This document shows, in pieces, positions 42,888 to 51,622 of a stretch of 53,516 nt of DNA. The stretch comes from an uncultured Eubacteriales bacterium. Lineage in GTDB: Bacteria; Bacillota; Clostridia; Oscillospirales; CAG-272. The stretch spans positions 1 to 53,516 of the forward strand of contig UQXK01000007.1 of the NCBI GenBank assembly GCA_900544985.1, in the 5' to 3' direction. How positions within the stretch are numbered: the stretch's first letter is position 1; each line of letters opens with the position of its first letter. The translations under genes and the position numbers were made by a program. The notes beneath the pieces were generated by a model. The model was not told where the DNA came from and ran no database searches. It was given only the letters and a program-made list of their open reading frames with translations.

Positions 42888-44165
42888 TTAAAAAATTTCG
42901 ATGTATTCTTCTCTCTTGGCACCGACGGAGACATATTTTATCTTGCATTCGGTAGCCTTTTCGATATATTCGATATATTTAACGGCGTTTTCGGGAAGAT
43001 CTTCGAGCTTTCTGCAAGAAGAAATATCGCATTTCCAACCGTCAAGGTATTCTATAACGGGAGTTGCACGGTTGAGTCTGTCGCCCGTCGGGAAAGAAGT
43101 CGTTTTCTCTCCGTCTATATCGTAAGCCGCACAAACGGGTATTTTGTCAAGATAGCTTAAAACATCGAGCTTTGTAAGAGCGATTGCATCGGCGCCCTGA
43201 ACCTTTACGCCGTATTTGGAAGCTACTACGTCAAACGGACCGCAGCGACGGGGTCTGCCTGTTGCGGCGCCGTATTCGTGTCCCGCTTCGCGAAGCTTTT
43301 CTCCCTCTTCGCCGAAGAGCTCGCAGGTAAACGGTCCTTCGCCTACGCAGGAGGAATAAGCTTTCATTATACCGAGCGTAAGATCAAGCTTCTTTCCGGG
43401 GATTCCCGCGCCTATCGGAGCGTATGCCGCGATAGTGGAGGAAGAAGAAGTATAGGGATATATACCGAAATCTATATCGCGAAGAGCACCGAGCTGCGCT
43501 TCGAACATCACGTTCTTTCCGTCTTTTACGGCGTTTTCGAGATATTCGCTTACGTCGCATATATACGGTTTGAGATTTTCACCGTATTCGGATATCCATG
43601 CCATTATTCCCTCTATCGTGTTCGGCTGTGCGTCGTACACCTTGGAAATAACGAGATTTTTGTAATCGAGGATATTCTTTACGTGTTCGTAAAGGACTTC
43701 CTTCGATTCGAAAAGGTCTCCCATGCGGATACCTTTTTTCATGTATTTGTCGCCGTATACCGGAGCGATACCGCGGCGGGTGGAACCGTACTTCTTGTCC
43801 GCAAGGCGCTCTTCTTCGAGAATATCGAGTCTTACGTGGTAAGGCATACAGATTATCGCCTTGTCGCTTATTTTAAGGTTGTCCGGCGTAATTTTGACTC
43901 CCGCTTCGCGAAGTCTTCCCATTTCTTCGGTAAGGTGTTTGATATCGATGACCATACCGTTGCCCATAACGTTTACTATTTCCGGACGAAGTATTCCGGA
44001 GGGAAGAAGATTGAGAACAAACTCTCCCAAATCGTTTATTACAGTATGACCTGCGTTGTTTCCGCCCTGGTAGCGTACAACGATGTCGTTCTGCTCGGCG
44101 AGAAGGTCTACCATTCTGCCCTTGCCTTCGTCGCCCCAGTTGATTCCCACAACAGCTGTAAGCAT
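42888..44165 (-). CDS. purA: Adenylosuccinate synthetase
   Basis: 425 aa from the ATG at 44165 with AGGAG eight bases upstream. GTP/IMP site GINWGDEGKGR, NNAGHTV, and later GRPRRCGPFD and KLDVLSYLDKIP, all standard. It joins IMP and aspartate with GTP to make adenylosuccinate, the first step to AMP. A TATAAT (44242-44247) precedes it, with no clear -35. No purine riboswitch is visible in the leader. Confidence 0.97.
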   Translation of the reverse strand: MLTAVVGINWGDEGKGRMVDLLAEQNDIVVRYQGGNNAGHTVINDLGEFVLNLLPSGILRPEIVNVMGNGMVIDIKHLTEEMGRLREAGVKITPDNLKISDKAIICMPYHVRLDILEEERLADKKYGSTRRGIAPVYGDKYMKKGIRMGDLFESKEVLYEHVKNILDYKNLVISKVYDAQPNTIEGIMAWISEYGENLKPYICDVSEYLENAVKDGKNVMFEAQLGALRDIDFGIYPYTSSSSTIAAYAPIGAGIPGKKLDLTLGIMKAYSSCVGEGPFTCELFGEEGEKLREAGHEYGAATGRPRRCGPFDVVASKYGVKVQGADAIALTKLDVLSYLDKIPVCAAYDIDGEKTTSFPTGDRLNRATPVIEYLDGWKCDISSCRKLEDLPENAVKYIEYIEKATECKIKYVSVGAKREEYIEIF

Positions 44166-44319
44166 AAAAAATCTCCTGTTCACACATTCTTTTTATATCC
44201 GCACCGAAAAAAATCCGATCGGACACAAATATTACCCTTGTATTATATCACAACGGACAGGATTTGTACAGTAAAAATAGAAATCTTTTTAAATTTTGGT
44301 AAACGTACCGATGTTTTGA

Positions 44320-44348
44320 TTGACTTTAAAGGCGCACTATGTTAAATT
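44320..44348 (+). promoter_or_regulatory. Promoter of the NYN-domain gene
   Basis: TTGACT (44320-44325), 17 bases, TAAATT (44343-44348). AGGGAGG lies just before the start codon. Confidence 0.55.
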
Positions 44349-44386
44349 TAATATCGAAATAAGAAATAGCAGGGAGGTGAAAAAAT

Positions 44387-45151
44387 ATGATAAATAAAAA
44401 GAAAAAGCTTCCGCGCTGTATTGCCGTCGTGGATTTCGAACACTGGTATATATCATTGGAAAGACAATATTCCATGAAACCCGATATAAAGTCATGGAAA
44501 GACGAGCTTGAAAAAGATTACGATATCGAAGAAATGGCATTTTTCGGCGATTTTTCAAATCAGGGACTGCGCGGCGAACTCGACAAGATACGAAATGCGA
44601 CCAGCATGATAATAGACACGCAGAACAACAGCGAATATTACAAAAAAGACTTCACGGATTTCATAATGCTCGATTACATTTATCAAAAAGCGATGACGAG
44701 CAAAAAGACCGACACATTCATAATCTTCACGGGCGACGGACATTTCAGTTCGGTGGTTCGTTTCATAATAAACGTCTGCCACAAAAAAGTCGGCATTTAC
44801 GGCATAACGAACGCCGTAAGCTCACAGCTAAAATCCGGTGCGTCATGGTATCGCGAAATTCCGTCGGACACAGACGCATACAAAACTTATTACAAAATGA
44901 TAGCGGATCACATGAGCTATCTTATGGTGCACAGAGAATTCGGAGAAAAATCCACAAAAGAAAAGATAATCGAGAGAATATCCGTCAAAGGCGGAATCGG
45001 CAAAAAAGCCGTCTCGCACGCGCTCGAACAAATGGTATCGGACGGATATCTTTACAAAACCCCGTCTGTGGATTCCAAAAGCAAAAAAATAATGATACTA
45101 AAAGCAAACTGGGAGCTTCTCGAAAGAGATAAGATATGGCGTCAGCCGTAG
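44387..45151 (+). CDS. NYN (LabA/DUF88) domain protein with C-terminal winged helix
   Basis: 254 aa. The NYN nuclease-like domain (about 9-155) has the acidic residues of the PIN-like fold: VVDFEHWY, then KKDFTDFIMLDYIY and FTGDGHF(S). The NYN family includes RNases and LabA-type proteins. The tail (about 185-254) reads as a winged helix (KIIERISVKGGIGKKAVSHAL, then DGYLYKTPS), a combination also seen in eukaryotic and bacterial NYN regulators. It could be an RNA-processing or toxin-like RNase; target unknown. Monocistronic, divergent from purA. Confidence 0.85.
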   Translation: MINKKKKLPRCIAVVDFEHWYISLERQYSMKPDIKSWKDELEKDYDIEEMAFFGDFSNQGLRGELDKIRNATSMIIDTQNNSEYYKKDFTDFIMLDYIYQKAMTSKKTDTFIIFTGDGHFSSVVRFIINVCHKKVGIYGITNAVSSQLKSGASWYREIPSDTDAYKTYYKMIADHMSYLMVHREFGEKSTKEKIIERISVKGGIGKKAVSHALEQMVSDGYLYKTPSVDSKSKKIMILKANWELLERDKIWRQP

Positions 45152-45185
45152 AATCTCTTTTCCGTTATACCCGAAAATAAAACAA

Positions 45186-45226
45186 AATTATCCGCCGGAA
45201 TATGCGCTTCGGCGGATAACTTTTTA
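45186..45226 (+). terminator. Terminator after the NYN-domain gene
   Basis: TTATCCGCCG / CGGCGGATAA stem with a 12-base loop, then five T. The A-rich left side may also serve the minus-strand gene. Confidence 0.85.
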
Positions 45227-45240
45227 TAAAAGCAAAAATA

Positions 45241-45480
45241 TTATTTTTTCCTGCGAAGCCTTTCCATCATCGCTTTGTACTTTTCTCTTCTCTTTTCGGT
45301 CTCTTCGGGAAGAAATTTTGCGGAAATAAACTCTTCATTTTCCGAAAATTCGGCTTCGAGCACGTCCCCCTCATGTAAAGGAAAAGAAATAAGTTCCCGT
45401 TTGACATCGCACCCAAAACGCGTATCTATGCCGACAAGAACGACAAAATCTTCTTCGAAACGGTCAACATAAACTTTCAT
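45241..45480 (-). CDS. DUF3006 family protein
   Basis: 79 aa from the ATG at 45480, with GGAGG eight bases upstream. It starts MKVYVDRFEEDFVVLVG and contains a PLHEGDVLEAEF block, as in DUF3006, a small beta-barrel family of unknown role common in Firmicutes. The C-terminus is strongly basic (EKRREKYKAMMERLRRKK), which might bind nucleic acid; this is inference. Confidence 0.75.
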   Translation of the reverse strand: MKVYVDRFEEDFVVLVGIDTRFGCDVKRELISFPLHEGDVLEAEFSENEEFISAKFLPEETEKRREKYKAMMERLRRKK

Positions 45481-45648
45481 TACAAAACCTCCGAAAATTA
45501 TTTTATGCAACTATTTTACATTAAAAAACGGGGACAGGCAATATTTTTTTGCCAAACACCTGTTTTTTTTCAATAATTTTGATATAATACAATAGTAATA
45601 ACAATCTTTCGCCAACAAAAACGTCCTATTATCCGCAGGAGATTTTTT

Positions 45649-47658
45649 ATGTCAGAAAAAGAAAATGCAAAAAAAGAAATATCCGAATTGCGAAAAAAAA
45701 TAGACCGCGCCGCAAAATTGTATTATACAGAGGATAATCCAGAAATAACGGATTACGAATACGATATGATGATGCGCCGTCTTTCGGAGCTTGAAACGCT
45801 CTTTCCCGAACTTGTAACGGAAGATTCTCCGACAAGAAGAGTCGGCGGAAAAGTTCTCGACAAGTTCGAAAAGGTTGTACATGACGTAAAAATGGGAAGT
45901 CTTTCCGACGTTTTTTCTTTCGGAGAAGCGGAGGATTTTCTCCGCAAAAGCGCCGATGTTCTCGGATACGAACCGTATTTTTCGGTAGAGCCGAAAATAG
46001 ACGGGCTTTCCGTTTCTCTCGAATACAGAGACGGAAAATTCGTCCGCGGATCGACGCGAGGGGACGGAATAACAGGCGAAAACGTAACCGAAAACCTGAA
46101 AACCATAAAGACGATACCTCTTTCACTTCCCGATAAGCTCCCGTTTCTGGAAGTGCGCGGAGAGGTCTATATGCCGAAAAAAAGCTTTGCCAAGCTCAAC
46201 GCCGAATGCGAAGAAAACGGAAAAACTCCTTTTGCAAACCCGAGAAACGCCGCGGCAGGCTCGCTTCGCCAGCTCGACCCGAAGATCGCCGCAAAGCGCG
46301 GGCTCGATATATTCATCTTCAATATACAGCGCTGCGAAGGAAAAACTTTTCTCTCCCACACGGAAGGGCTCGATTACCTCGAAAAAGAAGGTTTTCACGT
46401 AATTCCCGAGAGAAAGAAAATCAAAGGCGCTTTTAATATAACCGAAAGGATAAAAGAGCTCGGAGAAAAGCGCGGCAAACTTTCATACGATATAGACGGC
46501 GTCGTAATAAAAGCCGACATAATAGCGGAACGCGAAACTCTCGGCGAAAACATAAACACGCCGAAATGGGCTGTCGCTTATAAATTCCCGCCCGAACAGC
46601 AGAAAACAAAGGTTACGGATATAACGGCGCAGGTGGGGCGCACGGGAGTTCTGACTCCGAAAGCGATTCTCACCCCCGTCAAAATAGCAGGCTCCACCGT
46701 TTCCGCGGCAACGCTCCACAATATAGACTTTATAACGGAAAAAGATATACGCATAGGCGACACGGTAATACTCCAAAAAGCAGGGGATATAATTCCCGAG
46801 GTCGTCTCCGTCTGCAAAGATATGCGCACGGGGAAAGAAATGCCGTATCAATTTCCGAAATACTGCCCGTCCTGCGGAGAACCCGTATACAGGGACGCCG
46901 ACGAAGCCGCAACAAGATGCACGAACAGCGCCTGCCCCGCTCAGATAGAACGCAATATAGAACATTTTGCTTCGAGAGACGCAATGAATATAGAGGGCAT
47001 GGGACCGGCTGTTGTAAAATCGCTTATATCGGCGGGACTTGTAAAAGATATATCCGATCTCTATTCTTTAAAAACAGAGGAAGTCGAACCACTCGAACGA
47101 ATGGGTAAAAAAAGCGCGGAAAAGCTTATTTTATCGATAGAAAATTCAAAATCGCGCGGGCTCGACAAGCTCATATACGCGCTCGGAATAAGAAATATCG
47201 GCGAAAAAGCGGCGAAAAGCCTTGCTTCTCACTTCGAGGACATAGAAAATCTGTTTTCCGCGACAAAAGAAGAGCTTGTCTCAATAGAGGACTTCGGAGA
47301 AATAACGGCGGACGACGTTATAAACTTTTTCTCTCACTCCCAGACAAAAGAGCTTGTTGAAAAGTTAAAATCCGCGGGAGTAAAAACAAGATACGAAAAG
47401 GAGAAAAAAGGCGATATCTTTAAAGGTTTAACTTTCGTCCTCACGGGAACGCTGCCCACACTTTCACGTTCGGAGGCCGGCAAAATAATAGAAAGCTACG
47501 GCGGAAAATGTGTTTCGAGCGTATCCAAAAACACGGATTTCGTGCTCGCGGGAGACGCCGCAGGCTCAAAACTCACAAAGGCGGAAGCGCTCGGTATAAA
47601 AATAATCGATGAAGACGGACTTATGAAAATGATAAACGAAGGAGAACAAAATGGCTGA
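45649..47658 (+). CDS. ligA: NAD-dependent DNA ligase LigA
   Basis: 669 aa, full length. Domain Ia YYTEDNPEITDYEYD, adenylation Lys116 in EPKIDGLS, OB fold, the four-Cys zinc finger (CPSCGEP...CTNSACPAQ), helix-hairpin-helix repeats (~470-580) and a C-terminal BRCT domain (from about 590: FKGLTFVLTGTLPTLSR). It seals nicks during replication and repair. GCAGGAG precedes the start. First of three overlapping or abutting genes with the Nudix gene and obg. Confidence 0.97.
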   Translation: MSEKENAKKEISELRKKIDRAAKLYYTEDNPEITDYEYDMMMRRLSELETLFPELVTEDSPTRRVGGKVLDKFEKVVHDVKMGSLSDVFSFGEAEDFLRKSADVLGYEPYFSVEPKIDGLSVSLEYRDGKFVRGSTRGDGITGENVTENLKTIKTIPLSLPDKLPFLEVRGEVYMPKKSFAKLNAECEENGKTPFANPRNAAAGSLRQLDPKIAAKRGLDIFIFNIQRCEGKTFLSHTEGLDYLEKEGFHVIPERKKIKGAFNITERIKELGEKRGKLSYDIDGVVIKADIIAERETLGENINTPKWAVAYKFPPEQQKTKVTDITAQVGRTGVLTPKAILTPVKIAGSTVSAATLHNIDFITEKDIRIGDTVILQKAGDIIPEVVSVCKDMRTGKEMPYQFPKYCPSCGEPVYRDADEAATRCTNSACPAQIERNIEHFASRDAMNIEGMGPAVVKSLISAGLVKDISDLYSLKTEEVEPLERMGKKSAEKLILSIENSKSRGLDKLIYALGIRNIGEKAAKSLASHFEDIENLFSATKEELVSIEDFGEITADDVINFFSHSQTKELVEKLKSAGVKTRYEKEKKGDIFKGLTFVLTGTLPTLSRSEAGKIIESYGGKCVSSVSKNTDFVLAGDAAGSKLTKAEALGIKIIDEDGLMKMINEGEQNG

Positions 47659-48172
47659 GCTTTGGGATCTTTATGACGAGGACAGAAAGCCGCTCGGAAA
47701 AACCGTCGAGCGCGGAAAACACGAAGGGTGCGCCGCATGGCATATAGTGGTTTTCGTCGTAGTAAAAAATTCCCGCGGAGAATATTTTATAACAAAACGC
47801 GCCCCCGAAAAGCCCGCTCCCGGCAAATGGGAATTCACAGGCGGAAGCGTGATAAGCGGAGAAGACAGCGAAACGGGCGCTCTCCGTGAAGCGATAGAAG
47901 AAACGGGAATAGACCATACGGATTCAAAGAGAACATTTATAAAAACAGTAAAAAGACTCTGGGACGACGGGGAAAAAGGTTGGCACGGAGATCTATGCGA
48001 CATCTGGCTTTTCGAAGCGGATTTCCCCATAGAGAAAGTAACACTACTGCCCGGCGAGACGACGGACGCAAAATGGGTAAGTCAAAAAGAGCTGGAAGAG
48101 CTTTCTGAAAAAGGACTTTTCTGCGGTTCCGGAATACTCCCCACACTAAAATCATACGAAGAAGGAAAATAA
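47651..48172 (+). CDS. Nudix hydrolase, isopentenyl-diphosphate isomerase-like subgroup
   Basis: 173 aa, overlapping ligA by 8 bases. The N-terminus MAELWDLYDEDRKPLGKTVER resembles YfcD/Idi-like Nudix proteins. The Nudix box is complete: G-x5-E-x7-REAIEETGI, so it should hydrolyse a nucleoside diphosphate linked to another group using Mg2+ or Mn2+. Possibly a housecleaning enzyme for oxidised or damaged nucleotides, fitting its place next to ligA. The substrate is not predictable. Confidence 0.9.
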   Translation: MAELWDLYDEDRKPLGKTVERGKHEGCAAWHIVVFVVVKNSRGEYFITKRAPEKPAPGKWEFTGGSVISGEDSETGALREAIEETGIDHTDSKRTFIKTVKRLWDDGEKGWHGDLCDIWLFEADFPIEKVTLLPGETTDAKWVSQKELEELSEKGLFCGSGILPTLKSYEEGK

Positions 48173-48173
48173 A

Positions 48174-49457
48174 ATGGCAGATTTTTACGACCATGTTAAG
48201 ATTCATGTAAAAGCAGGCGACGGCGGAAACGGAGCTATCGCCTTCCACAGGGAAAAATATATTTCCCACGGCGGTCCTTCCGGCGGCGACGGCGGCACGG
48301 GCGGAAATATCATAATAGAAATAGCAAAGGGTATGAACACCCTTCTCGAATACAAGAACAAAAGAAAATTCACGGCGCAAAACGGCGGAAACGGAATGTC
48401 GGAGAAATTCCACGGCGCCAATGCCGAAAACCTGACTCTCTACGTTCCGGAGGGAACGGTAATAAAGGACGCGGAAACGGGCAAAGTCATAAAAGATATG
48501 AGCGATTGCGAACCGTTCATAGTTGCGCGCGGAGGAAAAGGCGGATTCGGAAACGCAAGGTTTGCCACACCGACAAGACAAGCCCCCCGCTTTGCCAAAA
48601 CGGGCTTCAAGGGCGAAGAACGCGATATAATCCTCGAACTGAAAATGCTCGCCGACGTAGGCTTTGTCGGACTTCCCAATGTCGGAAAATCGACTCTTCT
48701 CTCCGTTATAAGCGCGGCAAGACCGAAGATAGCAAATTACCATTTTACAACGCTTTCTCCAATGCTCGGCGTCGTCGATGTAGACGGAGGAGACGGATTT
48801 GTCGCGGCGGATATTCCGGGACTTATCGAAGGCGCGTCCGACGGACTTGGACTCGGACACGATTTTCTCCGTCATGTGGACAGATGCAGGCTTCTCGTGC
48901 ACGTCGTGGATGTGGCGGGAACGGAAGGAAGAGACCCTGTCGAAGATATAAAAACGATAAATGAGGAACTGAAAAAATACAGTCCCGAACTCGCTTCGCG
49001 TCCGCAGATAATCGCCGCGAACAAATGCGACGTCCTCGAAGAAGGAGCCTATCTTTCCGCTTTTGAAAAATTCGTTTCGGACAACGGATACGAGCTTATC
49101 TATATAAGCGCCGCCACAAAACACAACACCGCGCTTCTCTGCCGCAAAATAAGCGATAAATTAAAATCGCTTCCGCCTCTCACGATATATGAGCCGGAAA
49201 TAGTCCTCGAACCGCAGAAGAAAGAAGAAAGCAATCCCACAGATATAACCGCAAGATTCGAAAAAGGCGAATGGATCGTAGAGGGAGCGTGGCTTGAAAA
49301 TCTCATGCGCGGAATAAACCTCGACGACCGCGAATCGCTCATGTATTTCCAGCGCGCATTAAGATTAAACGGAATAATAGAAAAAATGCGTTCTCTCGGA
49401 ATAAGCGACGGTTCCGCCGTCGATATATACGGACTCAAATTCGATTTCGTAGACTGA
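48174..49457 (+). CDS. obg: Obg family GTPase
   Basis: 427 aa. Glycine-rich Obg fold (1-158, KAGDGGNGAIAFHREK), GTPase domain with G1 GLPNVGKST, G2 TTLSPMLG, G3 DIPGLIEGA, G4 NKCD, then the C-terminal OCT domain (about 350-427) typical of Firmicute Obg. It takes part in late 50S ribosome assembly and stress/sporulation control. Starts one base after the Nudix stop, so translation is likely coupled. Confidence 0.97.
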   Translation: MADFYDHVKIHVKAGDGGNGAIAFHREKYISHGGPSGGDGGTGGNIIIEIAKGMNTLLEYKNKRKFTAQNGGNGMSEKFHGANAENLTLYVPEGTVIKDAETGKVIKDMSDCEPFIVARGGKGGFGNARFATPTRQAPRFAKTGFKGEERDIILELKMLADVGFVGLPNVGKSTLLSVISAARPKIANYHFTTLSPMLGVVDVDGGDGFVAADIPGLIEGASDGLGLGHDFLRHVDRCRLLVHVVDVAGTEGRDPVEDIKTINEELKKYSPELASRPQIIAANKCDVLEEGAYLSAFEKFVSDNGYELIYISAATKHNTALLCRKISDKLKSLPPLTIYEPEIVLEPQKKEESNPTDITARFEKGEWIVEGAWLENLMRGINLDDRESLMYFQRALRLNGIIEKMRSLGISDGSAVDIYGLKFDFVD

Positions 49458-49485
49458 TTTTCAAATCAGGCAATTTTAAAAATGC

Positions 49486-49514
49486 AACGCTTCACGGACA
49501 GCGTTATGTATAAT
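49486..49514 (+). promoter_or_regulatory. Candidate promoter with operator before the C45-like gene
   Basis: TATAAT (49509-49514) is preceded by a perfect dyad AACGCT-N8-AGCGTT (49486-49505) that occupies the -35 position. No good -35 hexamer is visible, so the promoter may need an activator or be repressed there. Confidence 0.5.
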
Positions 49515-49573
49515 GCGATATATCAGTCAAAAAAACAGAGCGCCGCGCCCGAATTATAAAACGAGGTGGTCAA

Positions 49574-50743
49574 ATGAGGAACAAAATCATCTGCACTCTT
49601 CTGTTTCTGATGATTTCTTTTTCCGTGATTTCCCTGTCGTCGTGCTCAAAGCAAAATATCGGAAAAACGACAGAAATGCAAGTATCGGATACAACATCAA
49701 CGGAAAAATCCACTGCGGATATTTCAACTACGGGCGAAAAAACCGACCCGCAGAAAAATTTTCCTTTTAAGCTGATCGACAAAAGCAGAAATTTCGCATA
49801 TCTCGACTTCAATAAAGATTATAAATTCGATTCGCTTTTGAAAATCGGAGTAAAGAGCAACGAAGAGCTTGTAAAATTCACACTATCCGAATACCCCGAT
49901 ATGAAAATAGATCTGTCTCAGATAGGATACGGCTGCTCCGCGTTTCTGACGGAAAGTTCCGATAATGACATAATATACGGCAGAAATTTTGACATGGACG
50001 CAAAAAACACGGGTGCATATCTCGTAGTCCACACTGCGCCCGAAAACGGGTATGAATCGTATTCCACCGTAAACCTCGGATTTATCGGAATAAAAAGTAT
50101 ACGAATATATGACGAAGAAAAAATCAGCAAAGAAATAGAGGGCGGAACGTCTCCCCTGCTCTTTGCCCCGTATATTCCGCTCGACGGAGTAAACGAAAAA
50201 GGCGTTGCGATAAGCATACTTCTTCTCGAATTTCCCGAAATACACGAAGAAGGAAAAAACGGTCCCGCGCTTACATCTACAACGATGATACGAAACGTGC
50301 TCGACAACGCGGCAACGCTCGAAGAAGCGATAGAAATATTCGAAAAATGCAGTCTTCACACGGACGGATATGCGTATCACTATCTTGTTTCCGACGCTTC
50401 CGGAAAGAGCGCCGTTATAGAATATGCGGAAAACAAGCTCGTCATCGAATATAAAAAAGACAAGGTCCAGGCCGTCGCGAACACTTACATAAGCGAAGAA
50501 TGCAAAAAAGTATACACCGACAAAAACGCCGCAGATTCCGAAAAGAGAACGTCGGCAATCAAAAAATCTCTTGAAGAGCACGGATATTCCGTTTCGGACC
50601 CGGAAAAAGCGATGGAAATTCTCGGCGCGGGCGCACAGGATACCACGCGCTGGTCCGTCGTTTACAACCTCACAAAGAAAAGTATATCTTACTGTCTTAA
50701 CGGAAATTTCGAAAATATAGCTTTTCAAAAAACATTTCAGTGA
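49574..50743 (+). CDS. Lipoprotein of the C45/choloylglycine hydrolase superfamily
   Basis: 389 aa. Signal peptide with lipobox LSSC (Cys24), so it is anchored outside the membrane, followed by a Ser/Thr-rich linker. The catalytic domain begins at Cys121 in GYGCSAFLTES; the N-terminal nucleophile would be freed by autoproteolysis. Further family residues: GRNFD (Arg137, Asp140), VNEKGVAIS and RWSVVYNLT with its Arg. Relatives include bile-salt hydrolases, penicillin V acylases and acyl-CoA:6-APA acyltransferase-like proteins; all cleave a linear amide. The substrate here could be bile salts, N-acyl signals or beta-lactam-like amides. Confidence 0.8.
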   Translation: MRNKIICTLLFLMISFSVISLSSCSKQNIGKTTEMQVSDTTSTEKSTADISTTGEKTDPQKNFPFKLIDKSRNFAYLDFNKDYKFDSLLKIGVKSNEELVKFTLSEYPDMKIDLSQIGYGCSAFLTESSDNDIIYGRNFDMDAKNTGAYLVVHTAPENGYESYSTVNLGFIGIKSIRIYDEEKISKEIEGGTSPLLFAPYIPLDGVNEKGVAISILLLEFPEIHEEGKNGPALTSTTMIRNVLDNAATLEEAIEIFEKCSLHTDGYAYHYLVSDASGKSAVIEYAENKLVIEYKKDKVQAVANTYISEECKKVYTDKNAADSEKRTSAIKKSLEEHGYSVSDPEKAMEILGAGAQDTTRWSVVYNLTKKSISYCLNGNFENIAFQKTFQ

Positions 50744-50834
50744 ATAAAATTTCCGTCTCTGTTTATAAAAACACCGAAAATATCAAAAAATGGTGTCTTT
50801 ATGTGACGTTTTTTTGAAAAAGATGCCAAAACTA

Positions 50835-50863
50835 TTGACATATGTATGTTTTTATGATATTCT
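50835..50863 (+). promoter_or_regulatory. Promoter of the rpmG-secE-nusG cluster
   Basis: TTGACA (50835-50840), 17 bases, TATTCT (50858-50863). Transcription should start near 50870, some 207 bases before rpmG. Confidence 0.75.
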
Positions 50864-50869
50864 TATTAT

Positions 50870-51029
50870 ACCTCTGCGAATACTCTTTTTTCGCACAGAG
50901 GGAGGTACGAAAACAGGGCCGAAATCACTTTGAATAACACGGGTATGTCGGGGACTATTTCCGCGGCGTATTTTCCGTATTTTTAAAATGCACAGGGCTT
51001 CTGTTTTTAAATTCAACAGAAGCCTTTTT
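50870..51029 (+). promoter_or_regulatory. Structured 5' leader with terminator before rpmG
   Basis: At the expected transcript start a hairpin CCTCTG-CGAA / TTCG-CA-CAGAGG (50871-50901) forms. A 13-codon frame (50945-50986, MSGTISAAYFPYF, no strong ribosome site) follows, and an intrinsic terminator (GGCTTCTGTT / AACAGAAGCC, 50996-51024, then five T) ends the leader. This is the layout of a transcription attenuator controlling the ribosomal/transcription genes behind it. No known RNA family recognised. Confidence 0.6.
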
Positions 51030-51077
51030 ATGTATTTTCATAACAAGCTTCAATTTTTATCAGGAGGTGCCGAAAGT

Positions 51078-51239
51078 ATGGCAAGTGACGTAAGAATCAA
51101 AGTTACTCTCGCCTGCACGGAATGCAAGCAGAGAAACTACGATACCACAAAGAACAAGAGAAACGATCCGGACAGACTTGAACTCAGAAAATACTGCAAG
51201 TTCTGCCGCAAGCACACCGTGCACAAAGAAACAAAATGA
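51078..51239 (+). CDS. rpmG: Ribosomal protein bL33
   Basis: 53 aa from the ATG at 51078, with AGGAGG ten bases upstream. It has both CxxC pairs (CTEC, CKFC), so it is the zinc-binding form, and ends HTVHKETK. First gene of the cluster with secE and nusG, the standard order in Firmicutes. Confidence 0.96.
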   Translation: MASDVRIKVTLACTECKQRNYDTTKNKRNDPDRLELRKYCKFCRKHTVHKETK

Positions 51240-51282
51240 TCGTAAACTCTGAGCGCAACACGATTTAAACAAGGAGGAAATC

Positions 51283-51603
51283 ATGGCTAACGAAAAGGAC
51301 GAAAAGCTCGAACAAAACGCAAAGCCCGCAAAAGCCGACAAGTCTTCCAAAAACGACAAGCCCGCAAAAAAGGACAAGAAAGAAAAAGTCGGATTCTTCA
51401 AACGAATCGGAAAATTCTTCCGCGATTACAGAAGCGAATTCAAAAAGCTCGTATGGCCCAGTAAGGAACAGTTCTTTAAGAATTCCGCCGTTGTCCTCTC
51501 CGGCATCGTTATTTTCGGTGCGGTACTCGCTCTTCTCGACTTCGGTCTTGCACAGGGCGTAAAGGGACTCTTTAACCTTGTATGGTATATTATCCCCAGA
51601 TAA
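51283..51603 (+). CDS. secE: Preprotein translocase subunit SecE
   Basis: 106 aa. The single transmembrane helix (about 70-90: NSAVVLSGIVIFGAVLALLD) and amphipathic FFRDYRSEFKKLVWPSKEQ are the SecE signature. The first ~40 residues are a Lys/Asp/Ala-rich low-complexity extension (KPAKADKSSKNDKPAKKDKK) not found in short Bacillus SecE. It clamps SecY in the protein export channel. AAGGAGG precedes the start. Confidence 0.95.
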   Translation: MANEKDEKLEQNAKPAKADKSSKNDKPAKKDKKEKVGFFKRIGKFFRDYRSEFKKLVWPSKEQFFKNSAVVLSGIVIFGAVLALLDFGLAQGVKGLFNLVWYIIPR

Positions 51604-51622
51604 CAAAAAGGAGAGATAGACG

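Noticed and set aside
44166..44260. Purine riboswitch before purA
   Set aside because: The leader lacks the conserved three-way junction and loop bases; only a short TCCGATCGGA palindrome followed by T is seen, too tight for a stable hairpin.
45530..45590. Hairpin ACAGG...CCTGT with eight T upstream of ligA as an attenuator
   Set aside because: The likely ligA -10 box (TATAAT near 45585) is downstream of it, so it would not be in the ligA transcript; stem also short.
47937..49124. 395-codon minus-strand frame opposite obg
   Set aside because: Antisense shadow of a conserved gene; composition typical of reverse-complemented codons (Arg, Tyr and Phe rich).
50988..51077. N-terminal extension of ribosomal protein L33 from an ATG at 50988
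   Set aside because: It would run through the leader terminator; AGGAGG and the conserved start are at 51078.
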